In this document: positions 49,613-59,044 of the stretch, one piece after another | Position numbering within the stretch: position 1 is the stretch's first letter | Layout of the letters: every line of letters begins with the position of its first letter | Assembly (NCBI GenBank): GCA_900551895.1 | Contig: URXX01000009.1 | Span: forward strand, 1 to 64,000 | Direction of reading: 5' to 3' | DNA from: an uncultured Lachnospiraceae bacterium | Lineage (GTDB): Bacteria > Bacillota > Clostridia > Lachnospirales > Lachnospiraceae | DNA length: 64,000 nucleotides | Made by a program: the position numbers and the translations under genes | The notes under the pieces: model-generated | Told to the model about the DNA's origin: nothing | The model's database searches: none | What the model saw: the letters and a program-made list of their open reading frames with translations, nothing else

Positions 49613-49731
49613 ATCTTTCAGACTCCTTTCGTTTCTTCTTTATGAACATTATTGTAAAGAGAAATTGTGTTTAAATTGTGTTTATTCCTTAAAAAATTTT
49701 TGAACTGGTGCTTTTTCCCAAAAAGTCAAAA

Positions 49732-49757
49732 AGGTGAAATACCATCGGTACCCCACC
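49732..49757 (-). terminator. Terminator
   Basis: Minus-strand GGTG-GGGTACCGATGGTATTT-CACC with TTTTT, after the cohesin-like gene. Confidence 0.65.
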
Positions 49758-49765
49758 TCTTTTCA

Positions 49766-51208
49766 TTAATCTAAATCAATAAAATCCATATCAAAATCAT
49801 CATCGTCATCATCGAAATCAAAGTCTTCAAAATCATCGTCATCATCGAAATCTTCTTCTAAATCTTCCGAATCAAAATCTTCTGAGTCAAAGTCTTCCAA
49901 GAAATCCTCTTCTTCGCTTTCAAGTCCATTGACAAATTCTTCCTCAAAGAAATCATCTTCTTCCTGATCCTCTGTCGGAGTTTCTTCTGTAACTTCTTGT
50001 TCCTCTTTAAGAGAAATTAATTTATCATTATCATCTTCTTCATCCAAATCTTCCACATCAATATCGTATTCTTCATATAAATCTTCCAGTTCCAAATTGC
50101 GGTGACGAAGTTTAATTGCAAGTACAATAATAATGATAACAAGTAAAAGAACTCCTAATCCTGTACATAAAATAACCATAGAAAGATTTTCTGTAATAAA
50201 ATTATTCAGTTTACTTACTTTTGCTGTTGCCTTATCTGTTTTATCTCCTACATTTGCAACATATCTCTGATAAGACTCCTGTGTTGTATCATATTGATAA
50301 AATCCCTTTGTCCCGTTGCTGTCCATAGCATATACAAGATAAAATCCTTCATGCTCTTTATCCTGCCAAGCCGGAAATTCATGCTCATTTACCGTTAATT
50401 TTACCTGCTGATAACCGGAAGGTACTTTTACCCCTTTACTTTTCTCCAGCAAAACAATCGATGTAGATGGCGATACCGTTACCTGCACATAAGGAGAAAA
50501 TGTAGCATCCTCCTCATTATATAAGAAGAAATCTCCTTTTCCCTCTCCATCTACTAAGTATCCTAATGTAATACTTCCATTTTCCTGACGCACAAATTTG
50601 CGTTCTCCACCGTCATAAGGCAATTTTGTTTCTACAAACCCTACCGGAATACTTGTTGAAGCAAATTCCTCTGAAAACTGGTAAGATTTACCACTGATTG
50701 TAATTCCATTCTGATTAGCATCTCCGCCGTTTTCCTCCTGTGGCTGTTCAGGTGTCGCTGCAGGTGTATTTGTTCCCTCTGCAATCTGAATAGTGGAACT
50801 TCCGTTCACACATTCAACTGTTTCTCCACCTGTCACCGTTCCTGTGGAATCTGTTACTTCGATTTTAGTTGTTCCGGCTTTCAATGCCTGAAACTTCATT
50901 GTAAAACGGATTTTATTTGTTCCGTCACCTTTTCCGGAAAATTTCAATACACCGTCAGATTCCTTTGTTACACCGCTTCCTTCTTGGAAAGAGAGTAATG
51001 ACGGGTCATATTTCAGCGTAATATTAAAACTTTCCAACGAACCGCTTCCTGCTCTTAGCGCACAGGCTACTTCTACAGTCTCTCCTGTCTTTGCCTGCAA
51101 ATCAGTAAACGATACTCTTCCTGATGCCGCATAACTCATCACTGAATACATCGGAATTGTCAGACATAATGCCAGCATAAGCGCTGCTATTTTTTTCATT
51201 ATCTTCAT
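49766..51208 (-). CDS. Cohesin-domain membrane protein with extreme acidic tail
   Basis: 480 residues from ATG 51208 (GGAGG 8 nt upstream). Signal peptide to about residue 30 (ending SYAAS), a cohesin-like beta domain (LQAKTGETVEVACALRAG, FNITLKYDPSLLSFQ, about 33-140), linker, a second beta domain, a membrane helix (MVILCTGLGVLLLVIIIIVL, about 350-372) and a cytoplasmic tail whose last ~110 residues are mostly Asp/Glu. Dockerin partners are not visible. Confidence 0.8.
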   Translation of the reverse strand: MKIMKKIAALMLALCLTIPMYSVMSYAASGRVSFTDLQAKTGETVEVACALRAGSGSLESFNITLKYDPSLLSFQEGSGVTKESDGVLKFSGKGDGTNKIRFTMKFQALKAGTTKIEVTDSTGTVTGGETVECVNGSSTIQIAEGTNTPAATPEQPQEENGGDANQNGITISGKSYQFSEEFASTSIPVGFVETKLPYDGGERKFVRQENGSITLGYLVDGEGKGDFFLYNEEDATFSPYVQVTVSPSTSIVLLEKSKGVKVPSGYQQVKLTVNEHEFPAWQDKEHEGFYLVYAMDSNGTKGFYQYDTTQESYQRYVANVGDKTDKATAKVSKLNNFITENLSMVILCTGLGVLLLVIIIIVLAIKLRHRNLELEDLYEEYDIDVEDLDEEDDNDKLISLKEEQEVTEETPTEDQEEDDFFEEEFVNGLESEEEDFLEDFDSEDFDSEDLEEDFDDDDDFEDFDFDDDDDDFDMDFIDLD

Positions 51209-51316
51209 GTACTTTTCCTCCATTGATTACTTATCCTTTTTATTGCATAGTATTGCTAAAGTGTATACTTCAACAAATATCATATCCTTTATAATACACT
51301 TTTTTTGAAAAAATGT

Positions 51317-52456
51317 CTACTTTTTTTCTTCTCCTGCCACACCATGGTTACTTTTAGAAATATCGGCATTCGGGTCATCCAGTTTCTCTCTTGTAATACC
51401 TGTAAGTGTTTCAATCTTTTCCGCAATAGATTTAACTGTCTCCGAAACTTCCTTCTCTTCTTCATTCGGATATAAAAACTTGTGCAATTCCTGTACATTT
51501 TCAACTAAACCGACCGGAACAATAACACTGCCTACTTTATCCACTCTTCCATTCATAGATTCCATCGGAAATCCTGTTGTTTCTGTCAATTTATAGTCCA
51601 ATGCGCCTGCTGCCAGCCCAATCATATCCGCCAACGAAAAACTTGTGGAAATCTGCGGAAATACTTTATTAATCACTTTATTGATTGTTTTTATATCCAT
51701 CGTTTTCGCTTTTTCCACTACTTTTGAAATAACAATCTGCTGACGCTCCGCTCTTTTATAATCACCGCCTACATTTTTACGAATTCTCGCATAAGTGACT
51801 GCCTGTACACCGTCTAATTTTAGTGTTCCTCCATGTGTCAGATGCGTTACTTCCTTCCCTGTAACCGTTCCCGTTTCATCGATATAATTGTTAATTTCTT
51901 TTGCTTCCTGCTCCGTTACTTCCACTTCAATTCCGCCGAGCAAATCAACAACGTCCGCCAACGCCTTAAAATCAACCGTCACATAATCTTGAATATCTAA
52001 ATCAAAATTTTTATTCAACATGTTGATTGCATCTTTAGGACCTCCTGCAAAATACGCATAGTTTGCTTTCTGTACCTTTCCGCTCATCTGTTCTGTCAAT
52101 GTATCTCTATAAACGGATGCCAAACGTACTTCCTTTGTATCATGGTGAATAGATGCCAAAATAATTGTATCGGCATGAGCCCCCTTCTCTAAATGCCCAT
52201 ATCGTGAATCTCCGCCAAACAGAGCAATCGTCATATACCCTTCTTTTTTTACTCCTTCATTCGATTGAATATCTCCCTTGCTAAATGTTACCGTCTGAAA
52301 TTTATCATATTTCGCCATAACATATGCTGCCCCGCATAGCATTAAAAAAATGATAATTTCCGCAGCCAAAAAAACAATTCTCTTTATTCTGCGTCTTTTT
52401 CGTTTTCTTTGCTTTGCCCGTTTCTGTTCTTCCCTCAGTTTTTTATTTTCTGACAT
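51317..52456 (-). CDS. LytR-CpsA-Psr (LCP) ligase
   Basis: 379 residues: basic cytoplasmic start, membrane helix near 27-48, then the LCP domain with GGDSRYGHLEKGAHADTIIL, SVYRDTL, GGIEVEV, and YARIRKNVGGDYKRAERQQ (conserved arginines). It transfers lipid-linked glycopolymers to peptidoglycan. It is paralogous to the gene just upstream. Confidence 0.93.
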   Translation of the reverse strand: MSENKKLREEQKRAKQRKRKRRRIKRIVFLAAEIIIFLMLCGAAYVMAKYDKFQTVTFSKGDIQSNEGVKKEGYMTIALFGGDSRYGHLEKGAHADTIILASIHHDTKEVRLASVYRDTLTEQMSGKVQKANYAYFAGGPKDAINMLNKNFDLDIQDYVTVDFKALADVVDLLGGIEVEVTEQEAKEINNYIDETGTVTGKEVTHLTHGGTLKLDGVQAVTYARIRKNVGGDYKRAERQQIVISKVVEKAKTMDIKTINKVINKVFPQISTSFSLADMIGLAAGALDYKLTETTGFPMESMNGRVDKVGSVIVPVGLVENVQELHKFLYPNEEEKEVSETVKSIAEKIETLTGITREKLDDPNADISKSNHGVAGEEKK

Positions 52457-52513
52457 AAATTTGCTCCCCTTTTATTTCTTTCTATTGTAACAATTATGTT
52501 TCCCTGATAGCAT

Positions 52514-52542
52514 AAAAAGATTGTGCCAAACACAATCTTTTT
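52514..52542. terminator. Bidirectional terminator
   Basis: AAAAAGATTGTG-CCAAA-CACAATCTTTTT, symmetrical, between the two LCP genes. Confidence 0.75.
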
Positions 52543-52551
52543 ATTTCATTA

Positions 52552-53757
52552 TTAATTTATCTGAACTTTCGGCTGCGCTTCCGCCTGCTCTTTCGGTTGT
52601 GCAACATCTTCGTTCTTTTTCTTGTCGCTCGGACTTTCCCACTGTGTTTCCGGATCAGCCACTCGTTCTCCGACTTTTCTCTCGATTTTTCTGCTGATTG
52701 ATTGTACTTGAGAAGAAGGTTCATACTCTTCCTCCCCATACAAAAATTCATGTAACTGTACAACATTACTTTCCAAAGTTACCGGAATAACAATACTTCC
52801 CAACCCCGGCAACGTATCTGTTGTCTTTTCTATAGGAAATCCGATATTATCTCCCAATTTGTACTTATTAAAAGATTTTGCGTAATCTAAAATTTCCGCT
52901 GCTGAAAGGCTTGTCTTAATCTTCGGCAACACTACGTCAATAATTTTATTGATTGTCGCCAAGTCTGCTCTCAACGCTTTTTCTACCATTTTCTCGATTA
53001 CATATCTCTGACGTTCCGCTCTTTTGAAATCTCCGCCTTTTGTAGAACGAATCCTCGCATATGTTGTTGCCTGTACACCATCCAAAGTCTGCATTCCCGC
53101 TTTTGTTACGCGGTTTGCTTTTTTTCCTGCAATCTGCGCAGTTTCACCTAAAAATTTATTCAAATATGGCACTTCAACTTCTGTAACCTCAATTTCCACA
53201 CCGCCGAGCAAATCTATCACATCAGAGATAGCCGCGAAATCAACCGTTATATAATCTTCAATTTCAAGATCCAAATTGGTATTCAGCATATCAATCGCCT
53301 GTTTTGGTCCGCCCAAACTGTATGCGCCGTTACATTTCTGAAATTGCCCCTCGCCTATATCTAAAAGCGAATCACGGTATACGGATACCATTTTCACTTC
53401 TCTTGTTTTGTTGTTTAAACTTGCCACAATAATACAGTCTGTTCTTGTCCCCTCGTCAGTTCCTGCTGCTCTGGAATCGCTTCCAAAAAGTGCAAAATTG
53501 GTAAACCCTTCTCCGACACCTTCGTCCAAATCATTTACCGCAATATTTTTCTTAGGAATTTCTTCTGTATTTAACTTGTTTAATTTTGCTGATACATATA
53601 TAACCCCTGATGCAATAAGACAAATCAGAACTCCTAACAGGCAAACTGCTATTTTCTTCCCGACAGTTAATCTGAGAAACCAGTTTCCGCGTTTTCTTCT
53701 CCGTCTACTCCGTGCAGCCCTCGCTCGCTTCGGGCTTCCCGTTTCCTTCTTCGCCAT
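52552..53757 (-). CDS. LytR-CpsA-Psr (LCP) ligase
   Basis: 401 residues with an Arg-rich start (KRARAARSRRRRKRGN), membrane helix near 33-53 and LCP motifs LFGSDSRAAGTDEGTRTDCI, SVYRDSLLD, GGVEIEV and YARIRSTKGGDFKRAERQR. Same enzyme class as 51317, about 35-40% alike by eye. Located at the edge of the glycan cluster it may serve. Confidence 0.93.
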   Translation of the reverse strand: MAKKETGSPKRARAARSRRRRKRGNWFLRLTVGKKIAVCLLGVLICLIASGVIYVSAKLNKLNTEEIPKKNIAVNDLDEGVGEGFTNFALFGSDSRAAGTDEGTRTDCIIVASLNNKTREVKMVSVYRDSLLDIGEGQFQKCNGAYSLGGPKQAIDMLNTNLDLEIEDYITVDFAAISDVIDLLGGVEIEVTEVEVPYLNKFLGETAQIAGKKANRVTKAGMQTLDGVQATTYARIRSTKGGDFKRAERQRYVIEKMVEKALRADLATINKIIDVVLPKIKTSLSAAEILDYAKSFNKYKLGDNIGFPIEKTTDTLPGLGSIVIPVTLESNVVQLHEFLYGEEEYEPSSQVQSISRKIERKVGERVADPETQWESPSDKKKNEDVAQPKEQAEAQPKVQIN

Positions 53758-53885
53758 ATATTTACCTCTTTTTCTTATGTTTGCATATACCTCCGATATT
53801 ATACACTATCTTATGGGGGATTACAATATAAAATGGTGGGATTTTCCTGATTAAATCACAATTACTCAATTCATATTGGCACATC

Positions 53886-54914
53886 TTAAATTTGCCTCCA
53901 TTCTTTTATCCGTTTCCTTAATAATTCAATCAAAAGACAAACCATTACTATAAATCCGCTTCTCACCAATCCTAATATCATTGCTCCTACAAAAACTGAC
54001 TTTTCTGCAATCACATTACCTAAAATATTTTCCCAATGAATAAAACATCCTTCCAAGTGATGTACACATAAAATTAATAACGATTTTCTTCCACAAAATT
54101 CCAAAAATATTTTAATAATATTAATGCGTTGCAAAATTTCTCTAGAAAAAACAAAGATAATGTAAGAACCGCCTACAGCACCCAAAATAGTAAAAATACA
54201 TTTCGGAAAATCACCATAAAAACGCGCCGATAGTTCTACTGCACCACATCTAAATGAAAGATACCAAAAAATCAATGCTACTATTCCTATTAACTGATAT
54301 TTCATTTCTAACACTTGATATGTTTTTATCAAATATCCTGCGTACATAAAAATAGTTACAAATATTGCAATATCTACTCCAAACGGTACTTTTACATACT
54401 GTCCGAGAATAAATCCAATAGCCGAAATAAGAAGTACAACTACTGCCCTGCTATATTCTTTAAATTTCTCTGTATATTTTAAAATTGCCCCAAATAATAT
54501 TTTTCCACACCACATACATGGTAAAAACCAAATTGCTCCTACCGTAGGAATAAATTCTTCACCCGTAATCGGAACTCCCGGACCATAATTTGCCGGAACA
54601 CCTGAAGCCCATAATATTTTTTCAACTTCCCAAAAAACATCCACTTTTTGACTAATTATAGTCGACAAAATTACTGTAATAACCGACACAATCACATATG
54701 GTACAATTAATCTCTGCGTTTGTTTCTTTATATATTGTATTCCGGTTTTCCCCGATGCTGTTAATCCTGCTACTATAAAAAATAATGGCATATGTACCGA
54801 AAAGATTAGTTTTTTATACGGAGCCCATGGCAAAATACTTACATGACCAAAAATAACTAAAAGAATCGCTATTCCCTTTGAAATGTCAATCCACTCTATT
54901 CTCTTTTTTCCCAT
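53886..54914 (-). CDS. Acyltransferase family 3 membrane protein
   Basis: 342 residues, about ten membrane segments, opening RIEWIDISKGIAILLVIFGH (the catalytic-type His of the family) and containing FSVHMPLFFIVAGLTA. These proteins O-acetylate or O-acylate surface sugars. A terminator separates it from the gene upstream, so it may be expressed separately. Confidence 0.88.
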   Translation of the reverse strand: MGKKRIEWIDISKGIAILLVIFGHVSILPWAPYKKLIFSVHMPLFFIVAGLTASGKTGIQYIKKQTQRLIVPYVIVSVITVILSTIISQKVDVFWEVEKILWASGVPANYGPGVPITGEEFIPTVGAIWFLPCMWCGKILFGAILKYTEKFKEYSRAVVVLLISAIGFILGQYVKVPFGVDIAIFVTIFMYAGYLIKTYQVLEMKYQLIGIVALIFWYLSFRCGAVELSARFYGDFPKCIFTILGAVGGSYIIFVFSREILQRINIIKIFLEFCGRKSLLILCVHHLEGCFIHWENILGNVIAEKSVFVGAMILGLVRSGFIVMVCLLIELLRKRIKEWRQI

Positions 54915-54933
54915 TTAGTCCCCTTTCTATAGA

Positions 54934-54962
54934 AAAGAAACCACCAAAAATGGTAGTTTCTT
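54934..54962 (-). terminator. Terminator
   Basis: Minus-strand GAAACTACCA-TTTT-TGGTGGTTTC with TTTTC, just after the ornithine-cyclodeaminase-like gene. Confidence 0.75.
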
Positions 54963-54965
54963 CTA

Positions 54966-55910
54966 TTACTCCAGCCAAAATTTTTCCGTTGGTGCATTTA
55001 ATGAAATTTCTGTACATTCTTTCATTTTTTCATATATTTTCCCTGCAAAATACATATCATGCAAAGCAATTCCAATATTATACACTAAAATTCTCTCTTT
55101 GCTACTTTCGCGTCCACATACATTATTTAGTACGACATCTGAAATTTCAGAAAAAGATTTGAATTGATTAAAATTTTTAAATCCCTTCACATGATTCGTA
55201 TCATCGGCAAAAACTTTATCAAAAAACAAATCGCAATTCGTAAATCCTCTTGTATGAATTGGAACTAATAATATTCCCTCGTCAAAGCACTCATCCGAGC
55301 AGACATCTTCCTCAAATACTGTCGCTGCCGAAACAACAACTTCACTTCCTTTTATTACTTCTTCGATTGTATCATAATATGAAAAAATAATATTTGGATA
55401 TTTAGAAAATACCTGCTGAAACAGCTCATGCTGATTTTTATATTTCTTCAATTTAACTTTAAAATGTTTCTCCGGAAAAACAGATAAAAGTACTTTCAAT
55501 GTTGCACGAGCCGTATTGCCTAATCCGATAAACCCAATGACTGAAAATTCCGGATTAGCCAATAATCTTATAGAATGTGCCGCGACTGCTCCCGTTCGCA
55601 TTGTCGTTATCCAATTTCCGTCCATCAAAGCAACATTTTCACCTGTTTTTAAATCGTATAACAAAATTTCACTATCAAGGCTTGGATTTCTTTTCGGATA
55701 TCTTGTTACAAGTTTTACTCCTCCATAATTAATAGAAGGAAGAATAACCGGCATAGTATTATAAAAAACCCCTTCAATTTCCGGCTTCAAACTAATTTTA
55801 GCCGGAAGCAGGGCCTCTTTCTTTTCCTTTATTGCATTAGATACCCATTCAAAGCATTCATATGGTGAAATATCCAATTGAAGAATATCATCAAATGTAA
55901 TAATTTTCAT
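54966..55910 (-). CDS. Ornithine cyclodeaminase/mu-crystallin family protein
   Basis: 314 residues: N-terminal substrate domain (GVKLVTRYPKRNPSLDSEIL, NWITTMRTGAVAAHSI) and Rossmann domain with GFIGLGNTARATLKV near 148-163. Family members are NAD(P)-dependent imine reductases or cyclodeaminases. It is 15 bp downstream of the nucleotidyltransferase-aminotransferase, suggesting it acts on an amino compound made for the glycan. Confidence 0.82.
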   Translation of the reverse strand: MKIITFDDILQLDISPYECFEWVSNAIKEKKEALLPAKISLKPEIEGVFYNTMPVILPSINYGGVKLVTRYPKRNPSLDSEILLYDLKTGENVALMDGNWITTMRTGAVAAHSIRLLANPEFSVIGFIGLGNTARATLKVLLSVFPEKHFKVKLKKYKNQHELFQQVFSKYPNIIFSYYDTIEEVIKGSEVVVSAATVFEEDVCSDECFDEGILLVPIHTRGFTNCDLFFDKVFADDTNHVKGFKNFNQFKSFSEISDVVLNNVCGRESSKERILVYNIGIALHDMYFAGKIYEKMKECTEISLNAPTEKFWLE

Positions 55911-55925
55911 ACATTTTCCTTTCTG

Positions 55926-57740
55926 CTATGCTAACACTTCTTTAATCGCCTCAACTAATTTTACATTTTCCTCAGGTCTTTTTACCGCTACTCTAATATA
56001 CGATTTTCCTGAAAATCCATTTTTAGATGACAAATCCTTAATCAGAATATTATATTCATTCAATAGTATTTCTGTAAGTTCTCTACTTGTCATGCTTCCT
56101 GTAAGTTCACACATTAAATAATTTGCCTGAGACGGAATTACCCTCAAATATTCAATTTCATTTAGCATTTCCACATACTCTTTACGGACTTCTTTGAATT
56201 TTACCAACGCTTCTTCATAGTTAGATTTATATTTTTCGAAAATCTGCATATAGAATTCTGCAAATGAGTTAATATTCCAAATTGCAACATCTTTCTTCAT
56301 ATCTGCGATTAACTGCAAATCATTTGACGCCAAAATTCCTAAACGTAATCCCGGAACACCAAAAGATTTGGAAATACTTTTTACTACAATTAAATTATTA
56401 TATTGCTTTATAATTTCTTCTTCCAGCAACGTAGAAGTTCCTTCTGTTTCAGCAAAATCTACAAAAGACTCATCTACAACAAATTTAATGTTTTTCTTTT
56501 CTGCCCATTCAGCGACTCTTAATACATCTTTTTTCTCGATATAGTTTCCTGAAGGATTGTCCGGATTAATCAATACTAAAAATTGAATATCTTTATCCTC
56601 ATAGAAATTCATTAAATCATCTGCTGAATATCTGAAGTCCTTACTTTCAATCCAGTACGGAACAATATCTTCCTCTTTTTTGCGATGTGGATATTCTTCA
56701 AATGTCGGGTAAATCATTCCCACTTTGCCTTCATGGTTTTCCATAAGCGACTTAATCAACTCTGCCGCACCGTTTCCAACACAAACCTGTTCCTTATGCA
56801 ATCCATAATATTTTGCACCTAAAAGGCTGTTGATTTCCATTCCTGAAGGATATTCGCAAAGCAATCTTTCAAAATTTGCTTTAATTTCATCTACAAGTTT
56901 TGGATTTGGATAAAATGGGTTTACTAAATAGCAAAAATCGATTAACTGAGGGTATCTCCAATATCCTCCAAATCTTCTGTTAAATTTGTTTAATTTTTCC
57001 TCTTTTGTGGCAAAAATAGACTCTGCAATATTCAAATCCTGTACATCATCAATTTCATACCATGATTCATGTCCTAATCGTTCTGCCTTAATTTCAGGCT
57101 TATCCAATAAAGTAATTACTTTTAAAACCTGTTCATAATATTCATTGTTTCCTAGTGCTTTGCTATATGCTTCCAAAAATGGAACATAATGACTATTTGA
57201 AAATTCCTTGCTAAACTTGTAAATATTAACTGTTTTATAGTAATTTGGAATATCTTCAAACACAAAATCTTTTTTTCCTAAAAAGTTTTTAATGTTGTCT
57301 TCTTCGTCCAGTGTAACTACAGTTCCGTCCATCCAACTTTCAAATTTTGCAACTAATGCAAGACTTGGATATGGATTGTCCAATAATCGCTGTAACACCG
57401 AATCTTCAAAAATCAAATCCGATTCCAATAATAACGTATCATCCTGTACTAAATAATCTTTTGCCATATATAATGAATAAATATTATTTGTTTTATAATA
57501 AATATCATTATCTACATATTCAATCGGAGTAGATATGTTCAGGCTTCCGATGTATTCCATCAATTTTTTCCCTTCATATCCCACTACCACTACTATTCTA
57601 TTTAATTTTAACGCATCTAACTGTGATAACATTCTTTCAATCATTGTTACCCCGTTTACTTCAACCATGCACTTTGTTGCATTACTGGTCAACTCTTTTA
57701 GGCGTTTTCCCATTCCTGCTGCCAAAATAATTGCCTGCAT
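55926..57740 (-). CDS. Nucleotidyltransferase-aminotransferase fusion
   Basis: 604 residues. Residues 1-245 form a sugar/alcohol-phosphate nucleotidyltransferase (LAAGMGKRLKELT 7-19, ESDLIFEDSV near 106-115), LicC-like. Residues about 260-604 form a fold-type I PLP enzyme of HisC/CobD style (NPDNPSG 392-398, VVDESFVDFA, SISKSFG with Lys458). This architecture matches PntC-like enzymes that make CMP-aminoethylphosphonate. No phosphonate genes are in view, so the substrate may be another amino-alcohol phosphate. Confidence 0.85.
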   Translation of the reverse strand: MQAIILAAGMGKRLKELTSNATKCMVEVNGVTMIERMLSQLDALKLNRIVVVVGYEGKKLMEYIGSLNISTPIEYVDNDIYYKTNNIYSLYMAKDYLVQDDTLLLESDLIFEDSVLQRLLDNPYPSLALVAKFESWMDGTVVTLDEEDNIKNFLGKKDFVFEDIPNYYKTVNIYKFSKEFSNSHYVPFLEAYSKALGNNEYYEQVLKVITLLDKPEIKAERLGHESWYEIDDVQDLNIAESIFATKEEKLNKFNRRFGGYWRYPQLIDFCYLVNPFYPNPKLVDEIKANFERLLCEYPSGMEINSLLGAKYYGLHKEQVCVGNGAAELIKSLMENHEGKVGMIYPTFEEYPHRKKEEDIVPYWIESKDFRYSADDLMNFYEDKDIQFLVLINPDNPSGNYIEKKDVLRVAEWAEKKNIKFVVDESFVDFAETEGTSTLLEEEIIKQYNNLIVVKSISKSFGVPGLRLGILASNDLQLIADMKKDVAIWNINSFAEFYMQIFEKYKSNYEEALVKFKEVRKEYVEMLNEIEYLRVIPSQANYLMCELTGSMTSRELTEILLNEYNILIKDLSSKNGFSGKSYIRVAVKRPEENVKLVEAIKEVLA

Positions 57741-57770
57741 CTTTCTCTTCCTTTCTGCTTATCTTTGTAA

Positions 57771-58997
57771 CTAAATTTGATGAATAAATAATCCACTTCT
57801 TAATTTAGGTTCAAACCATGTAGATTTTGGCGGCATAAGAAGTCCTGCATCAGATACCGCAAAAAGTTCCTGCATAGAAGTCGGATACATTGAAAATGCC
57901 ACACCGTCTTTTGTCTGCTCTTCCAATGCTTTTAGTCCTCGAATCCCTCCGATAAATTTTATTCTTTTATCTGTTTTTGGATCTTTAATACCCAATAATG
58001 GCTCTAAAACTCTGTTTTGTAAAATCGATACATCCAAAGATTCTACCGGATTTTCTGATATTTCCCCTTTAAAATTAAGCGAATACCACTCATTACCTAA
58101 AAACATACCAATCTCACCTTTTATCTTAGGTGAATACGGCTCTTTTCCCTGAGGGCAAATTGAAAATTCTTTTTCTAACGCCTCCAAAAAAGTTTCTTTT
58201 GTATAGCCATTCAAATCTTCCACTACTCTGTTATAATCCATAACCATGAGTTCTTCATCCGGAAAAAGCACAGATAAGAAATAGTTAAATTCTTCTGTCC
58301 CTGTGTAATTCGGATTTTCGTTTCTTCGTTTCAATCCGACTTTTACTGCTGATGCTGCTCTGTGATGCCCGTCTGCTATGTAAATATGAGGTATTTCTGC
58401 AAAAAGTTCTGCTATTCTTTTTACTTCCGTCACTTTGTCAATTTTCCAAACACGATGTGAAATACCGTCTTCAGCAACAAAATCGTACAGTGGTTTTTCT
58501 TTTTTCTTTTCTGACACAATATGATTTATGTCCTTGTTTGCACGGTAAGTAAGGAAAATAGGCCCTGTCTGTGCACTGCAAGTATCCACATGACGAATAC
58601 GATCTAACTCTTTATCTTCTCTTGTATTCTCATGTTTCATAATAACATTGTTCAAATAATCATCTACAGAAGCACAACCTACAATTCCGGTCTGCGCTCT
58701 GCCATTCATAATTAATTCATACACATAAAAGCATGATTCTTCATCTTTGACGAACTCTCCATCTGCAATCATCTGCACTAATGTATCATGTGCTTTCTGA
58801 TAGACTTCCTCACTATACATATCAAAATCATCGTCAAATTGCGTTTCCGCCCTGTCTATTTTCAAAAAAGATTTTGGATTCTTTTCCACTACCTGTTTTG
58901 CCTCTTCCCTGTTATAAACATCATACGGAAGTGCTGCAATTTCTTTTGCCAAAGATTCATTTGGACGAACGCTACAAAAAGGTTTTATATTTGCCAT
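57771..58997 (-). CDS. DUF1015 family protein
   Basis: 408 residues, full DUF1015: ALPYDVYNREEAKQ, MKHENTREDKELDRIRHVDT, YIADGHHRAASAVKVG and the C-terminal FSMYPTSMQELFAVSDAGLL, PPKSTWFEPKLRSGLF. Commonly next to serine-biosynthesis genes in Clostridia. A link to phosphoserine or serine-derived building blocks is suspected, not shown. Here it sits 30 bp upstream of the nucleotidyltransferase fusion. Confidence 0.9.
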   Translation of the reverse strand: MANIKPFCSVRPNESLAKEIAALPYDVYNREEAKQVVEKNPKSFLKIDRAETQFDDDFDMYSEEVYQKAHDTLVQMIADGEFVKDEESCFYVYELIMNGRAQTGIVGCASVDDYLNNVIMKHENTREDKELDRIRHVDTCSAQTGPIFLTYRANKDINHIVSEKKKEKPLYDFVAEDGISHRVWKIDKVTEVKRIAELFAEIPHIYIADGHHRAASAVKVGLKRRNENPNYTGTEEFNYFLSVLFPDEELMVMDYNRVVEDLNGYTKETFLEALEKEFSICPQGKEPYSPKIKGEIGMFLGNEWYSLNFKGEISENPVESLDVSILQNRVLEPLLGIKDPKTDKRIKFIGGIRGLKALEEQTKDGVAFSMYPTSMQELFAVSDAGLLMPPKSTWFEPKLRSGLFIHQI

Positions 58998-59044
58998 AAC
59001 AAAATCTCCTTATTTTTACTATACTGCGACTAGTATAACATTTT

